Source: a virus. From it: a stretch of 48,757 nucleotides of DNA. Below are positions 39,896 to 48,757 of this stretch, piece after piece (the first letter of the stretch is position 1; the number at the start of each line of letters is the position of its first letter). The stretch covers positions 1 through 48,757 of IMG/VR virus record IMGVR_UViG_3300042478_002150, one strand, 5' to 3'. The notes beneath the pieces were generated by a model. It ran no database searches. It was given only the letters and a program-made list of their open reading frames with translations, and was not told where the DNA came from. Position numbers and translations under genes: made by a program.

Positions 39896-42100
39896 GTGGC
39901 AATCCAGCCCAACTATCTGGCGCGCGGCGGCGACCCCTACGCGGGGCAGGCCGCGATCAACGAAGATTCGATGGCCAGCATCGGCACGGCGCTGTTTGGC
40001 AACCCGCAGGTGGCCGGGCAGCGCGCGCTCCGCACGGCGCAGGCGGAGCAAATCGGGCTGGAGAACGAGCGGGCCCGGCGCGGCCTGGAGTATGGCGACC
40101 GCTTCGGCGCAGACATGGCCGGTGTGTTCACGGTCAAGAATCCGGACGGCAGCACGCGCCCCGCCACCTTTGCCGAGGCCGCGCCGCGGCTGGGCGACCT
40201 GTTCAAGTCCGCCTATTGGGCGAACAACGGCGACCCGACCCGCACCGCCAACTGGCTGCGCGCCTTCACGGCGATGACCGGTAACGAGGATCTGACCCGG
40301 GCCGGCTACGCCGCGTCCGGCCTGGCGCTGGGTCCGGATTTTGCGGCCACGACCGGCCGCGCCGATCAGGTGCAGGCCCGCAACGCCGCGTCCGACAAGG
40401 ACCGCGCCACGGCTGTGGCGGGAATTGGGGCGGGGGCGACCGTCCAGGCCGCGCGGATCGGCCAGGAAGGCGCGGCCACGCGCCAGCGCGACGAGCTCAA
40501 GTGGAAGTCGGAGAACCCCACCTACGACCAAGTGCGCGCCCGCACGACGCAGACCTTCGTGGATGACCCCCTGCTGGGGCCGGACCAGCGCACGGAGCGG
40601 CAGGAGCTCATTGTGGCCCCGGGCGTCCAGACCGCGCGGGAGCGCGCGGCCGGACAGGCGCAGGCAGCGAGGGAGCGAGGCGACGCGAGCGTGCGCGTCG
40701 CAGAGATCCGCGGCCTGTCGGCCGAGAACGTGGCGCGCCTGGTGCAAGAGGGCAAGGTGACGGCGGCTGACATCGCCGCGCACGCCCGGGTGGAGGCGGC
40801 GGAGACGACTGCCGGCGCCACGGTGACGGCGGCGGACAAGGCCGCTGCCGCCCGGGTGGAGGCGGCGGTGATCGGGCTCCAGGGCACGCAGGACACGAAC
40901 ACGACCCGCCGTGACATCGCCCAAGGGAACAACCAGACGCAGCTTGCGACCACGGCCATGCGTGGGGCATCCAGCGAACGTGTGGCGGAGTTGACGGCGC
41001 AGGGGCGAGTCGACGCTGCGGACGCGGCGGCACATTCGCGGGTGGAGGCGGCGCGCCTGCGGGGCGACGCGCAGATTGCCTCCGCGGACCTTGCCGCGCA
41101 CGCCCGGGTGGAGGCGACCGCTGCGGTGGGGCAGACCGCCCGCGATGTGGCCAACACCAATGCGTCCGCACGGCGCGATACCGCGTCCACGGCAGCAAGC
41201 GCCGCCCGCGATGTGGCCAACACAGCGGCGGACGCACGACGCGATACGGCCCTCATCCAAGGCGAGACGGCGCAGAATGTGGCGGCCACACGCGCCAACG
41301 CCTCTGTTGTTGTGGCTGATCTGGCGAAGCAGGGGCGTATCTCTGTGGCAGAATCGGCGGCGTGGTCGCGCGTGGAGGCGGCGAAGGCCAGCGGCAGCGC
41401 ACAGATTGCCGCTGCGGACTTGTCCGCCCACGCCCGCGTTCAAGCCGCGCTCGCAGCCGCGCAAGCCGCGCGTGACGTGGCCGAGACGGGTGCTTCGGCG
41501 CGTCGCGATGTGGCTTCCACAGCGGCGGGGGCGGCCCGTGATGTAGCCACCGCCGCCGCCGGCTCCCGCACGGAAGCGGCGCAAATTCAGGCCGATGCCG
41601 ACCGCGACGTTGCCGCCACGCGCGCCGGCGCGCCGAAGCCCGCCATCGCCATTCCGTCCGCCGTGTCGAAGGGCTGGGATACCGAAATCGAGGCGCTGGT
41701 GGGCGAGTCGAACTTCTCGGTGAACGACGAGGCCAAGCTGTGGCTCAAGCAACGCGCCGGCGAAATCTACCAGCAGCCGGGCCCGGGGCAGCGGAACTCC
41801 ACCGCGGCCATGCGGCAAGCCTGGGAGGACTTCAAGGCGGCCGATCCGGCAAACACGCGTGGGAGCCTGGGGCGCATGCTGTTCAGCCCTCGTTTTGGCG
41901 CTCCCACCCCGCCGTCCGGCACGGCGCCACTGGTGCCTGGCCGTTCCGCCGCGCCTGCGGCGCCCGCCACCCCCGCTGCCGGCGCGACCCCGCCCCGTCC
42001 GCCGAACGTGCCCCCGGGCAGCGCCTACAGCCCGAGCCGCGATATGTGGCGCGCGCCTGACGGACGCATGTTCACCAAGGACGGAGTGCCTGCGGCGTGA
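39896..42100 (+). CDS. Internal virion protein with long Ala-rich coiled coil, 734 aa
   Basis: Residues 1-230 are mixed and contain NPTYDQVRARTTQTFVDDP. From about 240 to 580 an unbroken Ala-rich helix has repeated blocks such as AADxAAHARVEAA (at least five) and ARRDxAxTAA. A short domain (GWDTEIEALVGES, 580-670) and a Pro/Ala tail follow. This is a rod-like ejection protein comparable in place to T7 gp15. The start is GTG 39896; the stop overlaps the next gene. Confidence 0.65.
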   Translation: MAIQPNYLARGGDPYAGQAAINEDSMASIGTALFGNPQVAGQRALRTAQAEQIGLENERARRGLEYGDRFGADMAGVFTVKNPDGSTRPATFAEAAPRLGDLFKSAYWANNGDPTRTANWLRAFTAMTGNEDLTRAGYAASGLALGPDFAATTGRADQVQARNAASDKDRATAVAGIGAGATVQAARIGQEGAATRQRDELKWKSENPTYDQVRARTTQTFVDDPLLGPDQRTERQELIVAPGVQTARERAAGQAQAARERGDASVRVAEIRGLSAENVARLVQEGKVTAADIAAHARVEAAETTAGATVTAADKAAAARVEAAVIGLQGTQDTNTTRRDIAQGNNQTQLATTAMRGASSERVAELTAQGRVDAADAAAHSRVEAARLRGDAQIASADLAAHARVEATAAVGQTARDVANTNASARRDTASTAASAARDVANTAADARRDTALIQGETAQNVAATRANASVVVADLAKQGRISVAESAAWSRVEAAKASGSAQIAAADLSAHARVQAALAAAQAARDVAETGASARRDVASTAAGAARDVATAAAGSRTEAAQIQADADRDVAATRAGAPKPAIAIPSAVSKGWDTEIEALVGESNFSVNDEAKLWLKQRAGEIYQQPGPGQRNSTAAMRQAWEDFKAADPANTRGSLGRMLFSPRFGAPTPPSGTAPLVPGRSAAPAAPATPAAGATPPRPPNVPPGSAYSPSRDMWRAPDGRMFTKDGVPAA

Positions 42101-45100
42101 GCGGCGCACAGCAAGACGATTGGATCGTTCCGGACGCCGGCGACGATTGGGTGGTGCCGGACGCCGCCCCTGCCCGCCCCGGCCTGGGCGATCGGTTCCG
42201 CCTGAACGCGGAGGACGGCTACCGCGGCACCCTGATGGGCGCCACGCAGAACTACATCGAAAGCCAATTCGACGCGCCACCGGCGCCGGCCATCCTGCGG
42301 GAGCCGCCGGGCGCCTTCCCGGCGCTGCCGGGCGTGGGCCCGAACGCGCAACGCGAGGATCTGCTTCGGCTGTTCCAGGAAGGCGTGGCGCAGAACCCGG
42401 CGCAGGCCGCTCCGCCCGTGGTGGGGCAGCAGCGCGCGGCGGAGATGGCGGACTTCCGCCGGCGCGACGCGGCGATGCCATCGTGGACGACCGCCCCGAC
42501 CTGGGGCGGCATGGCGCTGGAAGGCGGCGCGGCCCTGGCGGGCCAGCTTGCCGGCGGCATGCTGTCGCCGGAGAACCTGGTGGGGCCGCTGGCCGGCGGC
42601 GCGCGGCGCGCCGGGCAGGGCGCCATGTCCTACCTGGGCAACCTGTTTGCCCGCGGCGCCGCCACGCAGGCCCCGGTGGCCGGTGTGGCGAATGTCGGCG
42701 TGCAGGGCCTCGATATGGCCGCCGGTGACAAACAGGCGTTCTCACCCGAGGAAGTGGCCCTGGCCACGGCGCTGGGTGGCGCCTTGGGCGGCGGCCTGAA
42801 CGCGACTCCCGGCCTGGCGCGCATGGCGATCGCCCGCATCCGCGAATTCCGGACAGCGCAGGGCGCCACGCCCGAACAGGTGAACGCGCCGGTCACGCCG
42901 GAGGAAGCCCTGGCCACATGGTCCAGCGAGGACGTGCGCGCGTTGGCGGCGGCCAACGGCGTGACGGACCCGGCGGGCCCCTTCGTGGCCCGCATCGAAG
43001 AACGGCTGGGCCTGCGGCGCGCCGCGGAAGCCGACCCCCTGGAGGCGGCGCGGCAGCGGGTCGACGCCGTGAACCTGCCGCAAGGCCAGGCACCGCAGAC
43101 TCCGGCGCAGCAGGTGGCGCGCCTTCTGCCGGAGGTCGAGGACCAGGTGGCCGGCGAGGTCGAGTCCGGCATGCGGTTCCTGCCGAAGCGGCCGGAAGAT
43201 CCGCCGCCGCTGGACCAAGAGGTGGCCGCCGGCGTCAACACGCGCCTGCGCTCCCTGGTGCCGGGGTTGGAGCCGCGGCCGGAGCCGCCGCCGGTCATCG
43301 CCCTGCCGGGCGAGAACGGCCGCGTGCGCGGCCAGATCATCGAGCCGAACGCGCGTGATCTGTCGTCGCCCCGCGAGGTGACGGTGCCGGTGCGCGGCAC
43401 CGGCGAACCTGGCGTGCAGGCGGGCGCGGAATTGCGGACGGGGCAGGGCACCGCGTTGGTGCCGGTGGAGCGTCCCGTGACCGACCCCGCGCCGCGCGCC
43501 ATGGACACCGGCGAGGTGGCTCGTGCGCAGGCGCAGAACGCCGGCGGGACGCTCCCGGCCGAAGCGCGCCTGGCGCGCGTGGTGCAGGAAGTGGATGCCG
43601 ACATTGCCGCCCGGCGCGTGCCGCGGGCGCAGCGCCGGCAGGAAATCATGGCGCGCCTGGCGGCGCAGGACATCCCCGAACCCCTCCGCGTGGGCGCGGA
43701 GACTCCGCCGCGCGGGCTGGAGCCGCCGACGCCGCCGCAGACCTACGCCGGGCAGAACCGCGAAGCCATCGCCGCCCGCGAGGGCTCCCGCCCGTCCGGA
43801 AACGACCGCCCGCCGGGCTGGACGGGCGATCGCCCCCCGGACGGCACGCCCCCGCCGCCCACGCCCAGGCCGCCCGAGCCCCGCCCGCCGGAAGGTGGCC
43901 GCGCCCCGGAGCCGGACGCGCCCGCACCCCCCGACATGACCCCGTGGCGCTCCGCCGCGGACAAGGCCACCGCGCGCGCGGCGGCGCTACGGCAGGAAGC
44001 CGCCGCGCTGCGCGAGAGTCGGTTCACGCGAGTGGCGCAGAGGGGCGAGAAATCCCGCAGCAAGGAAATGGCCACGCTGGACCGGACGATCGCCGCGAAG
44101 GACCGCCGGGCCGAGGCGTTGGAGGGGCGCGCGAAGGTGCTGGAGCGCGCCATGCAGGACATGGCCGAGGGCCGGCAGCCGCCGGTCCGGCTGGCTTACG
44201 ATGATCCGGCCGCCAATGCGCCTGCGGTGCCGGGCAAGCCGGTGCCGCCCACCAGCGCGGTGCAGCGTATCCGCGAGCTGGGCGGCATGCGCGATGACCG
44301 CGGCGACTTCGTGCGCTACCAGATCCCCGGCCTGGTGAACAACCGGGCGGATTTGACGTGGGAGCAGATGGTCGACCGCCTCGCGGTGGAGGGGTATTTC
44401 CCCGAGCGGCGCGCGGAGATAGAGAACACCACGCGGCCGGACGAAATCAACACCAAGAATCTTCTCACCGAGGCGATCGAGGAAACCCAGGCCGGGAATC
44501 CCCGCTACACCCCCGAGGAATGGGCGGACTACGAGGCCCGCGTGGGCGAGCGTAAAGTGGCGATCGAGCAAGCCCGCGAGGTGGCGAATGCGTTGGGGCT
44601 GTCCGAGGGCGAGGTGCGCGGCCTGTCGCGCGGCCAGGTGGCGGACCTGCTGCGCGACATTCGCAGCCAGGACGAGCTCGCGGCGCTGATCCGCAGCGCG
44701 GACGAGGCGCACGCGGCGGACCTTGCGGACTTCGAGGCCCGGATGAATGATCCGGACGAGTTCAATTCCAACCTCCCGCCGCTTGACGAGGAACGCGCTC
44801 GCAGCCGGCCGGCGACCCAGGAGGACATCGAGCGTGTCCCGCCCCCCGACAGTGAGAGCGACTACCGACCCTCTGGAGACGGAGAGGCTGGCGGACAAGG
44901 TGCTGGCCGACCCGAAGGCCAGCGCAGCGCAGAAGGCCGCGGCCAAGAGGCTCAAGGGCAGCTCGATCGCGCTCCAGATCGCCCGGATGGCGGCGGCACG
45001 GGGCAACCAAGGGATGAAGTCGGGCGTGACGGACAAGGGGCCGGGCGCGAGGCAGCCCGTGCCGAAGGGCAATCCGGACAGCAACGCGACCTGATCCCCA

Positions 45101-47661
45101 ACGAGCGCCCGGCCATCCAGGCGCAGGCGGCGCGCGACGCCGCCGGCAACAAGGGCAAGGTGCCGCAGAAGGGCGTTGAGGACTTCGCCCTGTTCGATCC
45201 GGACGCGCGCAACCAGAAGAACCTCGACATCGAGGGCGCGGCGCAGCGCACCGCGGACGAGGTGAACAAGGGGCTGGGCAACAAGCTCTACGGCGGCTTC
45301 CCGCCGGGCGACCCGGACTTCTGGCGGTTCCTGTTCGGGCCGGTCAGCAAGAAGTTGATCCAGCCGTTCGCGGATGCCTTCAAGGAGATGAACGACGCGC
45401 GCGTGGGCTCGCGTGAGGCCGTGCGCGCTCAGGACAACCGCACCCCCCGCGCGCCCGGCATCGAGGACAAAGTGGCGGCGATCCGGTGGATGAACGCCGC
45501 GGTCCGCGCTGTCACCTATGGCGACGGCATCAACATGCGCGCCATCGCCGATCGCCTGCCCGCGCGCGCCAAGGCGGCCCTGCACGAGTTCCTAGACGGG
45601 TGGCACGCTAATGCCGGCCGCGCCGGCAGCGGAAAGGGCGCGACCTACGGCGAGGGTGTCGAGGCACGGTTTCTCAGCGCGACCAACGACCTGAATCGGA
45701 TCTTGCAGCCCGTTCTCAAGGGTGGCCGCGTGGTGGCGGACAAGGCCGGTATGGAGCAGATCGTGCGCCTGGTGCAGAACCCCAGCCAGATCCGGCCAGG
45801 CACCCCGCTCCACGATGCGGCTGCCGGTATCCGCGACTGGCTCAAGAGCCAGCGCGATTACATGGTGCGCCACGGCGTCGAGATTGGGGAGATCAAGCGA
45901 GGCTACTTCCCTCGCCGCCTGGACACGGACGCCGTGTGGGCCAACCAGACCGGCTTCCTCCAAGCTGCGGAGCGCGCCTACCGCGCGTCCGGAATGGGCG
46001 CGGTGGAGGCGAAGGCAGCCGCGACCGCGTGGCTGGATCAGATCAAGCACAACGGCGCCGACCCCACCAACCCGATTGCACACAAGGGCGGCCCTGGCCT
46101 GGCGCCGGACCATGTGTCTGAGCGCGTGCTGGCCAAGAGCGCCGACGAACACCTGTCCGCTTTCCTGCTGAAAGACCCGCTCCAGACCCTTGTGGGCTAC
46201 GCGCACACATCCGCCCGCCGGGCGGAGCTCGCGCGGGTGATGGGTGCCGAGAACGAAGCCTGGACCAAGCTGGCCGATGCCTTCCGCGCGGACGGCGCGG
46301 AGGCCGCGCTGGAGCGCGTGGGCGACTTCGTGCGGACGCAAACCGGGCACACTGGCGGCGAGTGGCAGAACCGCCCCGGGCTCCAGAAGTTCGTTGGGTG
46401 GGTGCGCCTTTGGGGGGCCATGGGCACGCTCTCCAAGGCCGCCATATCCTCGCTCACGGAGGTGTTCGCCACCGGCGCGCGCTCCGGCCGCGTGATCGAC
46501 TCCTGGCACTCCGCGCGCACCGCGGTGGGCTACTGGATGGGCAAGGAGTCCGGCGAGCGGTTGCGCCTGCTGGCCGAGGACATCGGCACGATGACCAACC
46601 ATCTGGCCGGCAGCATGGCCGCCGCGCGCTGGACGGGCGGCCGTCCGGCCGCTGGGTTCCAGGCGGCCGTGACCGAGAAGTATTTCCGGATGAACATGCT
46701 GGAACAGCTCACCAGCGGCCTCAACATCGGGGCCACCGGCGTGGGCGAGACGTTCATCCGCCGCATGGCCAGCGACCTTGGGGTGGAGGGGCGCTATGGC
46801 CGCCAGGCGGCGTTCGCCCTGGCAGAGTTGGGCATCGCGCGCGACAAGCACGCGGCGTTCGCGAAGTGGCTCAACGGCCGCGGCAAGGTCGCCATGACCG
46901 CGGAGGCGCTGAGCCAGGCCCCCAAGGAAATGGCCGATGCCTACCGCGCGGCCATGTTCCGGTTCGTGTCGCAGTCGGTGATGCGGACGGGCCCGGTCAG
47001 CCGTCCGCGCTGGGCGAACAACCCTCTGGGGAGTCTCGCTTTCCATCTGAGCGCGTATTCCTACGCCGTGCATGACAACGTGCTACTGCGCGCGAAGCGC
47101 CTCTACCAGAACGGCGACCTGACCACCGGTGATAAGCTGGTGATGTCCGGCAAGATGCTGGCCAGCCTGGTGCTGGCGATCCCGACGCAGCTTGCCTTGG
47201 GCGAGGCGCGCATGGCGATCTACGACTCCGAAAAGAGCCGTAAGGCCGCCGAGGAAAACCGCGGGGCGAACGCCGTCAGTCGCGCGGGGTTCTTCACCGG
47301 AGCCTTCGATCCGTGGCTCCAGCTCATCGGCGGGGTGCGGTATCGCAAGTCGCTGTCCGAGTCCGTCTTGGGGCCGACGATCGGGCGCGCTCTTGGCGCG
47401 GCCACGGTGGGCGTGGACCGGGTGCAGAGCACGATCAACCCATTCGGGCCGGACAAGAAGTCCAGCGATACCGAGAAGCGGAAAGTTGCTGCTGCCATCT
47501 ACGATATGGGGTTCCAGCCGGCCGCCAATCTCGCGGGCACGTTCGCGCCCCTGCCGATCGGGCAGGTAATCACGCAGGTGATGGGCGCGGCCCGGACCCG
47601 CGAGGCGTACATGACGGCCGCCGGCGCCCCGCCACCCCGGGACAACCGCCGGCGCAATTGA
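42097..47661 (+). CDS. Giant internal virion / DNA-ejection protein, 1854 aa
   Basis: This is the largest gene. The N-terminus repeats DDWIVPDAG/DDWVVPDA, followed by a Gly/Ala-rich hydrophobic part (about 130-230), a Pro-rich disordered middle (400-620), coiled coil (625-690), and a long C-terminal region (about 1150-1750) with GKGATYGEGVEARFLS, IKRGYFPRRLD and SLAFHLSAYSYAVHDN. It is comparable to T7 gp16 and to large polyvalent-type proteins. A murein-lytic domain would be expected somewhere, but no motif could be assigned. GTG start overlaps the previous stop. Confidence 0.7.
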   Translation: MSGAQQDDWIVPDAGDDWVVPDAAPARPGLGDRFRLNAEDGYRGTLMGATQNYIESQFDAPPAPAILREPPGAFPALPGVGPNAQREDLLRLFQEGVAQNPAQAAPPVVGQQRAAEMADFRRRDAAMPSWTTAPTWGGMALEGGAALAGQLAGGMLSPENLVGPLAGGARRAGQGAMSYLGNLFARGAATQAPVAGVANVGVQGLDMAAGDKQAFSPEEVALATALGGALGGGLNATPGLARMAIARIREFRTAQGATPEQVNAPVTPEEALATWSSEDVRALAAANGVTDPAGPFVARIEERLGLRRAAEADPLEAARQRVDAVNLPQGQAPQTPAQQVARLLPEVEDQVAGEVESGMRFLPKRPEDPPPLDQEVAAGVNTRLRSLVPGLEPRPEPPPVIALPGENGRVRGQIIEPNARDLSSPREVTVPVRGTGEPGVQAGAELRTGQGTALVPVERPVTDPAPRAMDTGEVARAQAQNAGGTLPAEARLARVVQEVDADIAARRVPRAQRRQEIMARLAAQDIPEPLRVGAETPPRGLEPPTPPQTYAGQNREAIAAREGSRPSGNDRPPGWTGDRPPDGTPPPPTPRPPEPRPPEGGRAPEPDAPAPPDMTPWRSAADKATARAAALRQEAAALRESRFTRVAQRGEKSRSKEMATLDRTIAAKDRRAEALEGRAKVLERAMQDMAEGRQPPVRLAYDDPAANAPAVPGKPVPPTSAVQRIRELGGMRDDRGDFVRYQIPGLVNNRADLTWEQMVDRLAVEGYFPERRAEIENTTRPDEINTKNLLTEAIEETQAGNPRYTPEEWADYEARVGERKVAIEQAREVANALGLSEGEVRGLSRGQVADLLRDIRSQDELAALIRSADEAHAADLADFEARMNDPDEFNSNLPPLDEERARSRPATQEDIERVPPPDSESDYRPSGDGEAGGQGAGRPEGQRSAEGRGQEAQGQLDRAPDRPDGGGTGQPRDEVGRDGQGAGREAARAEGQSGQQRDLIPNERPAIQAQAARDAAGNKGKVPQKGVEDFALFDPDARNQKNLDIEGAAQRTADEVNKGLGNKLYGGFPPGDPDFWRFLFGPVSKKLIQPFADAFKEMNDARVGSREAVRAQDNRTPRAPGIEDKVAAIRWMNAAVRAVTYGDGINMRAIADRLPARAKAALHEFLDGWHANAGRAGSGKGATYGEGVEARFLSATNDLNRILQPVLKGGRVVADKAGMEQIVRLVQNPSQIRPGTPLHDAAAGIRDWLKSQRDYMVRHGVEIGEIKRGYFPRRLDTDAVWANQTGFLQAAERAYRASGMGAVEAKAAATAWLDQIKHNGADPTNPIAHKGGPGLAPDHVSERVLAKSADEHLSAFLLKDPLQTLVGYAHTSARRAELARVMGAENEAWTKLADAFRADGAEAALERVGDFVRTQTGHTGGEWQNRPGLQKFVGWVRLWGAMGTLSKAAISSLTEVFATGARSGRVIDSWHSARTAVGYWMGKESGERLRLLAEDIGTMTNHLAGSMAAARWTGGRPAAGFQAAVTEKYFRMNMLEQLTSGLNIGATGVGETFIRRMASDLGVEGRYGRQAAFALAELGIARDKHAAFAKWLNGRGKVAMTAEALSQAPKEMADAYRAAMFRFVSQSVMRTGPVSRPRWANNPLGSLAFHLSAYSYAVHDNVLLRAKRLYQNGDLTTGDKLVMSGKMLASLVLAIPTQLALGEARMAIYDSEKSRKAAEENRGANAVSRAGFFTGAFDPWLQLIGGVRYRKSLSESVLGPTIGRALGAATVGVDRVQSTINPFGPDKKSSDTEKRKVAAAIYDMGFQPAANLAGTFAPLPIGQVITQVMGAARTREAYMTAAGAPPPRDNRRRN

Positions 47662-47664
47662 GTC

Positions 47665-47693
47665 TTGCATGTGCGGAATGTCAGGCGTAGTGT
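47665..47693 (+). promoter_or_regulatory. Promoter of the nucleotide-metabolism gene
   Basis: TTGCAT (47665-47670) and TAGTGT (47688-47693) are spaced by 17 nt. The start codon lies 50 nt downstream after a CACCACACACCACG leader and GAGGAC. It would restart transcription after the late genes. Confidence 0.55.
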
Positions 47694-47742
47694 GATTCAA
47701 GCCGGACAACGGCGGACACCACACACCACGCACGAGGACATC

Positions 47743-48757
47743 ATGCCGCAGGATGGAAGCCCCTACATGGGGTGGCTTGGCCGGGAAGCGCCTGGCATCT
47801 CGGCAGGCGCGCGCATGGGCGCGCTGTCGAACAACCCCAAGGATGCGATTGGCCGAACCAAGACGCCGATGCACCTGATCCCGCCCACCGCGCTGGTGGA
47901 AATGGCCCGGGTGATGGGCCTGGGGGCTGAGAAATACGGGCCCTACAACTGGCGCGACGCCAGCGTGGCCGCCACCGTCTATCTCGCCGCCGGGCAGCGG
48001 CACATCGTCGCGTTCCTGGATGGCGAGAACGCGGACCCGGAGTCCGGCGCCTCACACCTGGCGCACGCGGCGGCCTGCATGAGCATCCTGATCGACGCTT
48101 TCGCCACCGGCAACGTGGTGGATGACCGGCCGAAGCCGGGCCCCGCGGCAGCCATGATGGCGGGCGTTCCGCCGTGGGCGGCGCTGGACCGGGCGATGGG
48201 CTGGGCGCAGGGCGAGGCGCAAGCCCACCGCGCCGCCCAGGGGCAGAACCCCGAGGGCAACCTGACTCCGATGGAGCGCGCGCTGTTCTGCGCGAAGGTG
48301 AAGGAGCAGAACCCGCCCCCGCCCGCCGCGGCTGCGCGGGACTTCCTCTGGTATCTGGCGACGCCCTACACGGCGGCGCCGGATGGCACGATCGCCGGGC
48401 ATTTCCACGCCGTCCATGCCCTCCGCGAGCTGCTGCGCCGTGAGGCGCGCGTGTTCTCGCCCATCGCCCACACCCATACCGCCGGCACACATCTGCGCCA
48501 GGACCACGAGTTCTGGATGGCGGCGGACCGCCCTTTCATGGACAGGTGCGACGGACTGCTGGTGTTGCGGCAACCGGGATGGAAGGAGTCGCGCGGCGTC
48601 ACCGAGGAAATCCAGACCTTCGCGAAGGCCGGCAAGCCGGTGCTGTTCTTCGATGACCCGAACCTGGAATACGCCCGCATCCAGAAATCCCAGGCCGCCG
48701 ATTGGGACACGATGGTGAACACGCTCCGGGCCGCCGAGCGATCGCCAGAGCTTTACG
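47743..48757 (+). CDS. Nucleotide pyrophosphohydrolase (dGTP/dATP type)/DUF1937 fusion (allele 2, 3' partial)
   Basis: The frame runs off the window end; joined to 593-609 it makes 343 aa. Residues 25-118 fit the dATP/dGTP diphosphohydrolase N-terminal family (DUF5664, MazG-like helices): TPMHLIPPTALVEMARVMGLGAEKYGPYNWRD in part, then GQRHIVAFLDGE and ESGASHLAHAAACMS. Residues about 203-310 are the DUF1937 domain (FLWYLATPYTA). The fusion suggests removal or trimming of purine deoxynucleotides during infection, perhaps to shape the dNTP pool. No PurZ or special polymerase is present, so a 2-aminoadenine genome is not indicated. It has its own promoter. Confidence 0.75.
   Translation, partial: MPQDGSPYMGWLGREAPGISAGARMGALSNNPKDAIGRTKTPMHLIPPTALVEMARVMGLGAEKYGPYNWRDASVAATVYLAAGQRHIVAFLDGENADPESGASHLAHAAACMSILIDAFATGNVVDDRPKPGPAAAMMAGVPPWAALDRAMGWAQGEAQAHRAAQGQNPEGNLTPMERALFCAKVKEQNPPPPAAAARDFLWYLATPYTAAPDGTIAGHFHAVHALRELLRREARVFSPIAHTHTAGTHLRQDHEFWMAADRPFMDRCDGLLVLRQPGWKESRGVTEEIQTFAKAGKPVLFFDDPNLEYARIQKSQAADWDTMVNTLRAAERSPELY
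48631..48757 (+). repeat. Terminal exact repeat, right copy
   Basis: Partner of 466-592. Joining at this repeat restores one intact gene across the ends and gives a circle of about 48.2 kb that drops the variant segment 1-465. Confidence 0.9.

Noticed and set aside
39857-42745. Minus-strand open frame of 962 aa
   Set aside because: It is antisense to internal virion genes; low-complexity Arg/Ala/Gly, produced by high third-position GC.
47743-48757. Marker of a 2-aminoadenine (Z) DNA genome
   Set aside because: No PurZ, DatZ or matching DNA polymerase was seen, and MazG-like enzymes occur widely without base Z.

Overview
The window is one nearly complete genome of a temperate, tailed, podovirus-like phage (about 48.2 kb after circularisation, strongly GC-rich). 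It carries a tyrosine integrase, a CI/Cro-type switch, a terminase, a P22/T7-like short-tail virion gene set and no host genes. The attachment region contains the 3' part of a tRNA-Pro(CGG) gene. That, the base composition and the protein types point to a high-GC Gram-negative host, possibly an alphaproteobacterium; the host cannot be fixed from sequence alone. The ends are redundant: bases 1-592 repeat 48166-48757. The last 127 bp are identical and the preceding 465 bp are diverged, so one gene is split over the two ends and is present as two alleles.

Layout. (1) 47743-48757 joined to 593-609, then to 2611: nucleotide-metabolism fusion protein, metallophosphoesterase, adenine methyltransferase. 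(2) 2640-4559: attP over a tRNA-Pro(CGG) 3' end with a terminator, then a leftward repressor-integrase operon and a divergent Cro-like gene. Each of two 15-17 bp palindromic operators sits inside the -35/-10 spacer of one of the divergent promoters. (3) 4556-15367, rightward: recombination and replication (Sak4-like ATPase, SSB, DEAH helicase with zinc fingers, Cas4/RecB-like nuclease, RepB-primase/RepA-helicase fusion, RusA resolvase). Small membrane, zinc-finger and repeat proteins are interspersed, and an iteron cluster that looks like a replication origin lies at 14423-14640. No DNA polymerase was seen, so the phage probably uses the host replisome.

(4) 15674-20176, leftward: an accessory operon of seven genes ending (5' side) in a CobS/MoxR-like AAA+ ATPase coupled to a 281-aa partner. 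It has repeated CA-rich leaders and a repeated GGATTCCAAG start context. This is the best candidate for an undescribed function. (5) 20305-47661, rightward: packaging and virion genes. These are a putative small terminase, a tail fibre, small lysis-like genes, the large terminase, portal, scaffold, major capsid, decoration-like protein, adaptor, tailspike, accessory tail/head proteins, a LamG-plus-repeat protein, a P22 gp10-like stabiliser, a GNAT-like internal protein and four internal virion proteins up to 1854 aa.

Together the genes describe a lysogenic phage that integrates at tRNA-Pro, starts replication from an iteron origin with its own primase-helicase, uses Sak4/SSB/RecB-like/RusA recombination, and injects with large internal proteins. 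No endolysin could be recognised. A 9-mer, GTCCGGAAT, occurs about 20 times on the two strands, far above chance.
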